From positions 744,001 through 808,000 of the forward strand of contig NZ_CP023000.1 of NCBI RefSeq assembly GCF_002277895.1: DNA of 64,000 nt, in the 5' to 3' direction. The position numbers and the translations under genes are program-made. This DNA comes from Rhizobium sp. 11515TR. GTDB lineage: Bacteria; Pseudomonadota; Alphaproteobacteria; Rhizobiales; Rhizobiaceae. The notes under the pieces were generated by a model. It did not search any database, was not told the origin of the DNA, and saw nothing but the letters and a program-made list of their open reading frames with translations. Of the stretch, positions 8,943-16,455 are shown in pieces; the first letter of the stretch is position 1; each line of letters starts with the position of its first letter.

Positions 8943-9794
8943 ATGAAGACTTTGTGGAAAGCGCTCTGCGCCGCCGCGATGGTCGGAATGACCGCATTCT
9001 CCGCGCATGCGGAAGAGAAGAGCATCACCGTAGGAACGATGTCGTGGGAAGACCTGACACCGATCACTGGGATTACTAAAAAGGTGCTGGAGGATGCCGG
9101 CTATACGGTAAAGGTCGTGCCGTTCTCCGAATGGGGCATCGCCTATGCAGCACTCAGCAAGGGTGACATCCAGATCCTTGCCTCTCAGACCGATTACGTC
9201 GCACAGGACTATTGGGACAAGAACAAGAAGCGCCTCGAAAAGATCTCGCCCGTTTCGCACGGCCTGTTCCAAGGCGTTGCCGTCCCGAAATACGTTCCGA
9301 TCGATTCGATCGATCAGTTGAACGCCAATGCCGACAAGTTCGGCGGCAAGATCGTCGGCATCGAGCCGGGTTCAGGCTTGATGCGCGATACTGCTAACGC
9401 CGTCAAAGGCTATGACTTGAAACTGCAGCTTGTCGAAGGCAGCACCTCCGCCATGACCGCAGCGCTGAAATCCGCCGTCGACCGGAAGGAATGGATTGCC
9501 GTGACGATCTGGGAGCCGTCCTGGATGATGCAGAAATATGACGTAAAATTCCTGAAGGATCCCAAGGGCATCTTCCCGCCGCCGCAGAGCTACTATTGGA
9601 TCGGCAAGAAAGGTTTCTCCGCCGACTATCCGCACGCCCGCGAGGTCATCGCCAGCGTCTATGTGCCGCTCGCCGACATTACCGCGATCAACAGCGCCGT
9701 GAATGACGGCAAGACGATGGACGAGGCCATCAAGGACTGGACCACGAGCCACACCGATCTCCTGAAGCGGTGGGAGAATATCAAGGGCGAATGA
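8943..9794 (+). CDS. glycine-betaine/proline-type ABC substrate-binding protein
   Basis: This 283-residue protein has a signal peptide cleaved near SAHAEEK (about 22/23) and an OpuAC/ProX-type binding domain. Trp and Tyr residues that could form an aromatic cage for a quaternary amine are present (MSWEDLTP, IWEPSWMM, SYYWIGKK), although individual roles cannot be assigned without a structure. AGGAGC at 8931-8936 precedes ATG 8943. It is followed by a strong hairpin and then the ATPase and permease genes. The protein should bind a betaine, proline-betaine or hydroxyproline-like zwitterion in the periplasm. Confidence 0.88.
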   Translation: MKTLWKALCAAAMVGMTAFSAHAEEKSITVGTMSWEDLTPITGITKKVLEDAGYTVKVVPFSEWGIAYAALSKGDIQILASQTDYVAQDYWDKNKKRLEKISPVSHGLFQGVAVPKYVPIDSIDQLNANADKFGGKIVGIEPGSGLMRDTANAVKGYDLKLQLVEGSTSAMTAALKSAVDRKEWIAVTIWEPSWMMQKYDVKFLKDPKGIFPPPQSYYWIGKKGFSADYPHAREVIASVYVPLADITAINSAVNDGKTMDEAIKDWTTSHTDLLKRWENIKGE

Positions 9795-9802
9795 TGTCGA
9801 CA

Positions 9803-9827
9803 GCGGGCCGCCATCGGGGCGGCCCGC
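9803..9827 (+). terminator. intercistronic hairpin after the binding-protein gene
   Basis: A perfect 10-bp stem, GCGGGCCGCC and GGCGGCCCGC, with a 5-base loop starts 8 bases after the binding-protein stop. There is no T tract. Such hairpins usually protect the upstream mRNA or cause partial termination, so binding protein is made in excess over the membrane parts. Confidence 0.75.
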
Positions 9828-9881
9828 ATCCCTCAACGAAGACGAACAGGCCGGCAATGGACTGGCTGCGTGGGGAATACA

Positions 9882-10973
9882 ATGAACACTGTCATGGATA
9901 ACACCGGTGAAGTCCTGGTCGATTGCCAGAACGTCTGGAAGATATTCGGCGCCCGTGCGGCGGCCGCCGTGAAGGCCGTTTCAGAACGTGGCCTTTCCAA
10001 GAAGCAGGTGCTTGACGAATTCAACTGTGTCGTCGGTGTCTCCGATGCTCACCTCCAGGTCCGTCGCGGCGAGATCTTCTGCATCATGGGCCTCTCAGGA
10101 AGCGGAAAATCCACCCTGGTCCGCCTTCTCAACCGTCTTATCGAACCAAGTCTCGGCAGGATCACGATCAAGGGCAAGGAAATCGCCAGGCTGAATGCGG
10201 CCGAACTGCGCGATATGCGCGCCCGCAATATCGGCATGGTGTTCCAGAGTGTGGCGCTGCTTCCAAATCGTACCGTTCTCGAGAATGCGGCCTTCGGATT
10301 GGAAGTCCGCGGCGTGTCAAAGGATGAGCGCAACAAGACGGCCCGAGCTGCGCTCGATAAGGTCGGCCTCTCCGACTGGACATCGCGATACCCTTCTGAA
10401 CTATCGGGTGGGATGCAGCAGCGCGTCGGCCTGGCGCGTGCTTTGGCGGCCGATCCCGAGATCATCCTCATGGACGAGCCGTTCAGTGCGCTTGACCCCC
10501 TTATTCGCCGCCAGTTACAGGATGAGTTCCGGGAGTTGACGAAGTCGCTCGGCAAATCCGCAGTCTTCATCACGCATGATCTCGAAGAGGCCATTCGCAT
10601 CGGCGACCGAATCGCCATCATGAAGGACGGCGTCATCGTTCAGGTGGGAACCGCGGAAGAAATCGTCACGAAGCCTGCCGACGGTTATGTCGCCGACTTC
10701 GTCGCGGGCATATCCAGAGTTCATCTCGTCAAGGCCCATTCGGTCATGCAGTCGATCGCGGAATACAGGAGCCTGCAGCCGCAGCATGACGTGGATGCGC
10801 TCCTGAAGACCTCTCCTGAGGCGGACATCGGCGAACTCATAGACCTTACGATGAAGTCGGATCGCGATGCTGTGGCCGTGATCGACAATGGTTCCATCGT
10901 CGGTGTCGTCACCACCCGGGGGTTGCTTCGCGGCGTTGCCGGATCCCCGGCACCAGAGCAAATGCCGGCGTAG
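9882..10973 (+). CDS. betaine/proline-type ABC transporter ATPase (ProV/OpuAA-like)
   Basis: The 363-residue ATPase has Walker A GLSGSGKST, Q-loop FQSVALL, signature LSGGMQQRVGLARAL, Walker B IILMDEPFSALDP and the H-loop ITHDLEEA. The long N-terminal segment before Walker A (VWKIFGARA...VLDEFNCVVGVSDA) is characteristic of the quaternary-amine uptake ATPases. The C-terminal extension (about 275-355) looks like a partly degenerate CBS-type sensory region. ATG 9882 is preferred for its upstream GGGGAA; an in-frame GTG lies at 9870. It couples ATP hydrolysis to the two permeases that follow. Confidence 0.9.
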   Translation: MNTVMDNTGEVLVDCQNVWKIFGARAAAAVKAVSERGLSKKQVLDEFNCVVGVSDAHLQVRRGEIFCIMGLSGSGKSTLVRLLNRLIEPSLGRITIKGKEIARLNAAELRDMRARNIGMVFQSVALLPNRTVLENAAFGLEVRGVSKDERNKTARAALDKVGLSDWTSRYPSELSGGMQQRVGLARALAADPEIILMDEPFSALDPLIRRQLQDEFRELTKSLGKSAVFITHDLEEAIRIGDRIAIMKDGVIVQVGTAEEIVTKPADGYVADFVAGISRVHLVKAHSVMQSIAEYRSLQPQHDVDALLKTSPEADIGELIDLTMKSDRDAVAVIDNGSIVGVVTTRGLLRGVAGSPAPEQMPA

Positions 10974-10987
10974 AAGGACGTACGAAA

Positions 10988-11836
10988 ATGGACATCTCGG
11001 TCATTGCGGATACCTTCGATGCCTGGACCGACGACGCGCTGGGCTGGATCAGCGACAACGGCGACTGGCTCTTCAATCCGTTAAAGGCGGCGCTGGAGGG
11101 AACCTATGATGGCGTCCTCTGGCTCCTTCAATTCCCGCCTTTCTATGTCATTGCCATCATCGGGGCGCTGCTCGGCTGGAGGCTGATCAATATCGCATCC
11201 GGTCTTCTTGCCGGCGCGGCTCTCATCTTCTGCGCGGTCATGGGTCTTTGGAATGAGACCATGAGTACCCTTGCGCTTGTGACCACCGCGACGATTTTTG
11301 CATTGTTGATCGGCATTCCCATGGGGATTGTTGCAGGATTTCTGCAATGGTTCGATAGGTTCCTGGAGCCGATCCTCGATCTCATCCAGACGCTGCCGCC
11401 CTACATCTATCTTCTTCCCGCCATCGCGCTTCTTGGCTTTGGTCCCGCGACCGCGCTGGTCGCGACCTTCGTGGTAGCAGCGCCCCCCGCCATTCGCTTG
11501 ACCTCGCTCGGCATCCGCATGACGCCGCCGGCATTCGTCGAACTGGGGCAGGCAAGCGGCCTGACGCCATGGCAGATGTTTGCAAAAATCCGACTGCCAT
11601 TTGCAATTCCAAGCATCATGGCAGGCGTCAACCAGAGCTTGATGATGGCATTCGGCATGGTTGTGATCGCCGGCATTGTCGGTTCGGGCGGCCTTGGCCA
11701 GACCATCTACGGCGCGGTGCGCACGCTGGATATGGCGACATCGGTCAACGCAGCGATCGCGATCGTCATCCTGACCATGATTCTCGACAGATTGACGCAG
11801 AGCGCGGCCCGTCGTGCCAGGGCAGGTGCAAGATGA
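10988..11836 (+). CDS. betaine/proline-type ABC transporter permease 1 (ProW-like)
   Basis: This 282-residue integral membrane protein has a BPD_transp_1 domain. The N-terminal amphipathic part (1-50) precedes about six hydrophobic helices. The cytoplasmic EAA-like loop reads TPPAFVELGQASGLTPWQMFAKIRLP (about 178-203), which docks on the ATPase. The C-terminal GLGQTIYGAV is typical of ProW/OpuAB. It begins 15 bases after the ATPase gene and overlaps the second permease by ATGA. Confidence 0.9.
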   Translation: MDISVIADTFDAWTDDALGWISDNGDWLFNPLKAALEGTYDGVLWLLQFPPFYVIAIIGALLGWRLINIASGLLAGAALIFCAVMGLWNETMSTLALVTTATIFALLIGIPMGIVAGFLQWFDRFLEPILDLIQTLPPYIYLLPAIALLGFGPATALVATFVVAAPPAIRLTSLGIRMTPPAFVELGQASGLTPWQMFAKIRLPFAIPSIMAGVNQSLMMAFGMVVIAGIVGSGGLGQTIYGAVRTLDMATSVNAAIAIVILTMILDRLTQSAARRARAGAR

Positions 11837-12690
11837 ACTTCGACCTCCTTCGGTTCTCCCCCGGTCAATATTTTGCTCCGGCCGTCGATTGGCTGAATAC
11901 GAATTTCCATCCGGTTTTCGAAACCATCACGAGGCTGATCGAGACGGTGCTCGGCGCGTTGGAATCTGCCCTGCTCTACCCACCCGCCTACGCGCTCATC
12001 ATCGCCGCGGTGCTTGGCGTCGGCCTTGCCATCAATATCAGGGCCGCTGTGGTAACGGCCGTCGCTCTTGCCTTCTGCCTCCTGGCAGGCCTTTGGGCAG
12101 CGTCCATGCAAACACTCGCCCTAGTGACGGTTTCGGTCGCTATTTCGGTCATGATCGCCTTTCCTCTCGGCATTCTCGCGTCGCGGCGCAAGGGTTTCGA
12201 GATCGCGATCAGACCGCTACTCGATATCATGCAGACGGTGCCGCCGTGGGTCTATCTCATTCCGGCAGTCATGATTTTTAGCCTCGGCCGCGTGCCGGCG
12301 ATCATCGCCACGATCATTTATGGCGTGCCGCCGATGCTGCGTTTGACGACCTTGGCGTTCAATCAGGTGCCTACCGATCTTCTTGAACTCGGTCAGGCAA
12401 CCGGCGCGCCACCGCGTTCGATCCTTTTCAAGATCGAAATTCCCTCCGCCATGCCGACCCTGCTCGTCGGGCTCAACCAATGCATTCTTCTCTCGTTGGC
12501 CATGGTCGTCCTTGCCGGGCTGGTTGGCGCCGGGGGCCTGGGCGCTGAAGTCACGCGTGGCCTGACGCGAATGGAAATGGGTCTAGGCCTGCGCGCCGGG
12601 CTTGCCATCGTTGCCATCGCCATCCTGCTCGACAGACTTTCCAAGAGTGCGCTGCAGGGTCATGCGCGTTCATCGGCCAAGAGCGCTTAA
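11833..12690 (+). CDS. betaine/proline-type ABC transporter permease 2 (ProW-like)
   Basis: The 285-residue paralogue of the preceding permease shares its layout: N-terminal helix, hydrophobic core, EAA loop VPTDLLELGQATGAPPRSILFKIEIP, and GLGAEVTRGL near the end. ATG 11833 overlaps the upstream TGA. A frame open further upstream is only a shadow of permease 1. Two different ProW-type subunits imply a heterodimeric membrane domain, whereas many ProVWX systems use one permease gene. The final residues are basic and cytoplasmic. Confidence 0.9.
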   Translation: MNFDLLRFSPGQYFAPAVDWLNTNFHPVFETITRLIETVLGALESALLYPPAYALIIAAVLGVGLAINIRAAVVTAVALAFCLLAGLWAASMQTLALVTVSVAISVMIAFPLGILASRRKGFEIAIRPLLDIMQTVPPWVYLIPAVMIFSLGRVPAIIATIIYGVPPMLRLTTLAFNQVPTDLLELGQATGAPPRSILFKIEIPSAMPTLLVGLNQCILLSLAMVVLAGLVGAGGLGAEVTRGLTRMEMGLGLRAGLAIVAIAILLDRLSKSALQGHARSSAKSA

Positions 12691-12707
12691 ACGAAAAGAT
12701 TTACCGA

Positions 12708-13706
12708 ATGCGTCACAGCTTCTTCTGCATCGATTCCCACACCTGCGGCAACCCGGTCCGGCTCGTTGCCGGCGGCGGGCCTTTGCTTCCGCATCTTCCG
12801 ATTGCGGAACGACGTGAGATTTTCGTTCGCGATCACGACTGGATCCGGCAGGCATTGATGTTCGAACCGCGTGGGCATGACATCATGTCCGGCGCCATCA
12901 TCTATCCCGCCTATCGTGAAGACTGTGACTTTGCCGTGATCTTCATCGAGGTCAGCGGATGCCTGCCCATGTGCGGAGCCGGAACGATCGGTCTGGTGAC
13001 GGCGGCGATCGAGGAGGGCCTCGTCACACCACGCATCGCTGGCAAGCTCTCCATCGAAACGCCCGCCGGCCGAGTGGACGTAACCTATGAGAAGCCCGGC
13101 GAATTCGTCGATGCCGTCCGCATGTTCAATGTCGCAAGCTACCTGCATGCAGCCGATGTCGAAGTCGATGTGCCGGGGCTCGGAGCCCTGACGATCGATA
13201 TCGCCTACGGCGGCAACTATTATGCCGTCATCGAACCGCAGAGGAACTGGGCTGGATTGGACGGCATGTCGAGCGATGAAATCGTCGACGTCAGCAGGAA
13301 GCTGCGCGATGCCGTCGAGCCGATCTGCAATCCGGTTCATCCCGAGGATGAAAGGATAAGCGGCGTCCACCACGCCCTATGGTGCGACACGCCGGCGAGC
13401 AGCAAAGCCGATGGGCGGGGCGCGGTTTTCTATGGTGACAAGGCGATAGATCGCTCCCCAGGCGGAACAGGTATCTCGGCACGCCTCGCTCAACTGCATG
13501 GTAAGGGCCGGTTGAAGGTCGGCGACACCTTTCGCCAGGAAAGCCTGATCGGCACCATATTCGAGGGACGTATCGAAGCCGAAGCAGCTATTGGACGGTT
13601 CAGAGGCATTAAGCCGAGCGTCGGAGGGTGGGCGCGGATCATCGGCCACAATACGATCTTTGTCGACGATCGTGATCCCTTGGCCCATGGTTTCCAGATC
13701 AAATAG
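12708..13706 (+). CDS. proline racemase / 4-hydroxyproline epimerase family protein with altered active site
   Basis: The 332-residue protein aligns end to end with hydroxyproline 2-epimerases (DSHTCGNPVRLVAGGGP, MFEPRGHDIMSG, FYGDKAIDRSP, GWARIIGHNTIFVDDRDP). The first active-site motif is MCGAG, with Cys89 kept but Ala91 in place of the usual His. The second is DRSPGGTG, with Gly252 where racemases have Cys and trans-3-hydroxyproline dehydratases have Thr. A classic two-base Cys/Cys epimerase mechanism is therefore not possible. The protein may catalyse another reaction, such as elimination or one-base chemistry, or be inactive. It follows the permease genes by 17 bases and belongs to the operon. 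Confidence 0.85.
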   Translation: MRHSFFCIDSHTCGNPVRLVAGGGPLLPHLPIAERREIFVRDHDWIRQALMFEPRGHDIMSGAIIYPAYREDCDFAVIFIEVSGCLPMCGAGTIGLVTAAIEEGLVTPRIAGKLSIETPAGRVDVTYEKPGEFVDAVRMFNVASYLHAADVEVDVPGLGALTIDIAYGGNYYAVIEPQRNWAGLDGMSSDEIVDVSRKLRDAVEPICNPVHPEDERISGVHHALWCDTPASSKADGRGAVFYGDKAIDRSPGGTGISARLAQLHGKGRLKVGDTFRQESLIGTIFEGRIEAEAAIGRFRGIKPSVGGWARIIGHNTIFVDDRDPLAHGFQIK

Positions 13707-13733
13707 AAGGGTTTTTCCGGGGCGAGGCGTTTG

Positions 13734-14737
13734 ATGAAATCCGTGAAAGTTGAAGCGAGACATGGCCCGTTGAAAGTCGGGTTCATCCTTGCACGGTCAT
13801 TTACTCTTTCTGCATTCGCCCTCTTCGCTGACACGTTGAGGCTGGCAAGTGACGAGGCTGATAAATCCGGCCGGATTCTGGCCGACTGGCAGGTAGTGGG
13901 TAGCACCCGGCATCTCATCATATCGAGCTGTGGCGTGCAGGTCGCGCCGACCTCGGATTTTATCGACCCGAAGGAATTCCATTACATTGTCGTCGTCGGT
14001 GGACTTTTGAACACGGATATGACCATCGACAGCCAGACGTCGGACTATCTCAAGAAAGCTGCCGTTCAAAAGGTCCCATTGATCGGGGTCTGTACCGGCA
14101 CATTTATTCTGGCCCGATTGGGTCTCATGAAGTCGCACCAAACCTGTGTCAGCTGGCTGCACTATCACGCATATCGGGAGCAATTCCCGGGGCATTCCGT
14201 ACGCTCGGATCGATTGTTCAACCTCGACCGGAACCTTGGCTCTTGCGCCGGCGGAAGCTCGGCGGCCGACATGGCTGCTTTTCTGGTCCGGCGACACATC
14301 AGCAGAGACGCGGAACGGAATGCTTTGGAAGTGCTCCAGATCGAGCGGGCGCGATCGGGGCTGGATATACAGCCGCGCAAACCGCTTGAGATCGAATGCC
14401 AGGATGCCCGTCTGAAAGCGGTGCTCATCACGATGGAAACCACATCGAAGATGTCGTGCCGACCGTAGATCTTGCCGCCTCCGTTGGCCTGTCCCGGCGA
14501 CAGCTCGAACGTCTGTTCATGGAAGAAATGAAGGCCCCACCAGGGGCCGTCTACACGCGCATTCGCATGGAGCGCGCCAGGCAGTTGGTTCTTCAGACAG
14601 AGGCTCCGCTGATCGAAATTGCGCTTGAAGTGGGGTTTGACAGTGCATCTCACTTCGCCAGACTGTTCCGGAAGACGTTTGGAGGATCTCCCACACAATT
14701 GCGCCGTGCCGTGCCTAAAACGCTGAAGGCAATCTGA
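13734..14737 (+). pseudogene. GlxA-family AraC-type regulator, frameshifted
   Basis: The first frame (13734 on) gives a DJ-1/PfpI-like domain with the GVCTGTFILARLGL elbow and CAGGSSAADM, as in GlxA/CdhR/GbdR regulators, plus the first part of the linker. The frame is lost at the AAA at 14437-14439. The other frame continues at once with HIEDVVPTVDLAASVGLSRR, then QLERLF and DSASHFARLFRKTFG, the two helix-turn-helix motifs of AraC, ending at 14737. One extra A restores a protein of about 334 residues. In other bacteria, GlxA-type regulators of this sort activate betaine, carnitine and choline catabolism. As read, the protein loses its DNA-binding half; a base-calling error is possible. Confidence 0.82.
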
Positions 14738-14751
14738 TGCGACATGTCGCA
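14738..14751. promoter_or_regulatory. perfect 14-bp palindrome after the GlxA-type gene
   Basis: TGCGACATGTCGCA begins directly after the regulator stop codon and is fully self-complementary. A second small palindrome, CGATATATCG, follows at 14763-14772. Neither looks like a terminator. It could be a binding site belonging to the regulators flanking this gap, but no promoter is evident. Confidence 0.3.
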
Positions 14752-15002
14752 ATGCAATGCGACCGATATATCGCTAACGCGAATCGGTTCCGGTCTGATC
14801 ACAGGAACGAAGGCGTGGCGGGCGGAAAAGAACGATTTGGTTCGAACTCGGGGAGCGCAACCAGACATGAAGATGGGCATATCGCTGTTCTGCACATGAT
14901 GTCTGTATCGATCTAGCTCGATGCAAGTGCGCTTAATCGGTCGCCTTTATCTGGATGTAAGCGGCTAGCAACCTCACCGGTCTCATCTGCTCGAATCCTT
15001 GC

Positions 15003-15899
15003 CTAATTATCCAAGATGTGAAGTGCACCGGTAAGCCATTTGGCTGTGTCGCTCACCGCAATCGTTCGGCGCGCCCTTAGAGGTAGCAGCACATTATAGT
15101 GGTCCTCGGTCACCGTCTCTTCCGAATTGAGTGCTACGAGGGTGCCGTCGTTGAGAAAGGTTTGGACAAGAAGACGCCAGCCGAGCGCGATCCCCTGCCC
15201 TGCTCGAGCCGCAGCAATTGTCTCAGTGTAATGGTTGAAACGAAGCGATGGTTTAACGGTCAGAGAGCGCCCCCTCTTTTCGATCCATCTGTTCCAGGAC
15301 AGCCAAGTTCGATCCTGTACGTCTGTCTCTATGAATTCGTCAGCACCGGACAGTTCATTTGATCGACGTCCCTGTGAATATTCTGGCGAGCATACCGGCA
15401 CAATCACGTCACTCTGTGACGCGATCACTGTCCCGTCGCTGAAGGGGGCAGTTCCATAGCGAATGGCGATGTCTATACCGCCTGCGTTGAGATCGATGGG
15501 GGTATCCTGCGAGACGACGCGAATCTGAATGCCAGGATTTTCCCTGCGCAACTGCGGGAGGCGTGGCAGAAGCCAGAAGGAGGAGAAGGCGACGGTCGCG
15601 CCGATCGTCACGACGTTCTGCTGGGAGGATCTGACCACATCGACGGCGTCGGCGATACTGGCGAAGCTTTGCGCAAGCGTCGTTCCCAGGGTGAGGCACG
15701 CAGTAGTCGGTTCGATGGCGCGATGCTTGCGTACGAACATCGGTAGCCCGAGCTCCTCTTCCAACGTCGCAATCTGGCGGCTGACGGCTGCCTGGGTGAC
15801 GCCAAGTTCGATGGCGGCCGCCGTAAAGCTCCGATGCCGCAGAACGGCCTCGAGAGTCATCAACGCGGTCAGGGAGGGAATTCGGCGCCGAAAGTTCAT
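15003..15899 (-). CDS. LysR-family regulator, GcvA-like
   Basis: The 298-residue protein has an N-terminal winged helix (IPSLTALMTLEAVLRHRSFTAAAIELGVTQAAVSRQI), then a periplasmic-binding-fold effector domain of the GcvA/AmpR class (FSSFWLLPRLPQL, DIAIRYG, GQGIALGWR). ATG 15899 is chosen because AAAGGG lies 6-10 bases upstream; an in-frame ATG at 15914 has no such site. It is convergent with the GlxA-type gene and divergent from the ferredoxin stub at 16007, so it may once have controlled that oxygenase gene. Confidence 0.88.
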   Translation of the reverse strand: MNFRRRIPSLTALMTLEAVLRHRSFTAAAIELGVTQAAVSRQIATLEEELGLPMFVRKHRAIEPTTACLTLGTTLAQSFASIADAVDVVRSSQQNVVTIGATVAFSSFWLLPRLPQLRRENPGIQIRVVSQDTPIDLNAGGIDIAIRYGTAPFSDGTVIASQSDVIVPVCSPEYSQGRRSNELSGADEFIETDVQDRTWLSWNRWIEKRGRSLTVKPSLRFNHYTETIAAARAGQGIALGWRLLVQTFLNDGTLVALNSEETVTEDHYNVLLPLRARRTIAVSDTAKWLTGALHILDN

Positions 15900-15916
15900 G
15901 TGCACCCTTTGCATTA

Positions 15917-15928
15917 CATAATGTTATG
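15917..15928. promoter_or_regulatory. candidate LysR autoregulatory site
   Basis: CATAA-TG-TTATG is an inverted repeat lying 18 bases upstream of the LysR start, in the AT-rich gap shared with the ferredoxin stub. LysR proteins usually bind AT-rich dyads next to their own gene. Support is positional only. Confidence 0.3.
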
Positions 15929-16006
15929 CGTTCGTGAAAATTAATGCCGTTGAAGCATAATGGATGCAAGGGCAAACTGCGGATCATAGAGGCATAAGAG
16001 GTTATC

Positions 16007-16186
16007 ATGCTAAACAGGCTTCCATCGTCCTGTTCGGATGGCATGTGCGGCACGTGCAAATCCAAGCTCGTCTCAGGCTCGGTCGAAATGAATCACAATG
16101 GCGGTATCCGTCAGCGGGAGATCGACGCCGGCATGTTCCCGCCTTGCTGCTCGAAGCCGCTTAGCGATCTCGTCATCGATCGCTGA
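16007..16186 (+). pseudogene. C-terminal [2Fe-2S] ferredoxin stub of a betaine-demethylase reductase (GbcB-like)
   Basis: A 59-residue frame reads LPSSCSDGMCGTCKSKLVSG, then GGIRQREIDAGMFPPCCSKP and LSDLVIDR. It contains the plant-type ferredoxin ligands C-x4-C-x2-C plus the distal Cys. The HNGGIRQREIDAG and PCCSKPL segments resemble the C-terminus of glycine-betaine/proline-betaine Rieske monooxygenase reductases (GbcB/StcD type). Those reductases are 330-370 residues long, and the FAD/NAD domain is missing here because a stop lies four codons upstream of the ATG. I read it as the tail of a deleted gene. It strengthens the view that this island once handled a betaine. Confidence 0.7.
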
Positions 16187-16455
16187 CGAAGCACTGATGG
16201 GAGAGGAGATGCCATCTGCTCTCATGCTTTAGCCGGCCAACAGGAACGACTTGGCGTCCCAGTGCGGGGAAGAATCTGGTTTTGCAAGCAAAGACCTTCT
16301 TCCGATCAGGACAACGAGCTTACGTCCGAAGGTTGACGCAATTTTTTGTCGATCACTCGTTTGTATTTCAAATAACGCAACATCTAGGTCATTTATAGCG
16401 CCGTTACTCTATGAGTAGGCGTTATGAAAATACTAAAGCCCTCACGCTTGAGAGA

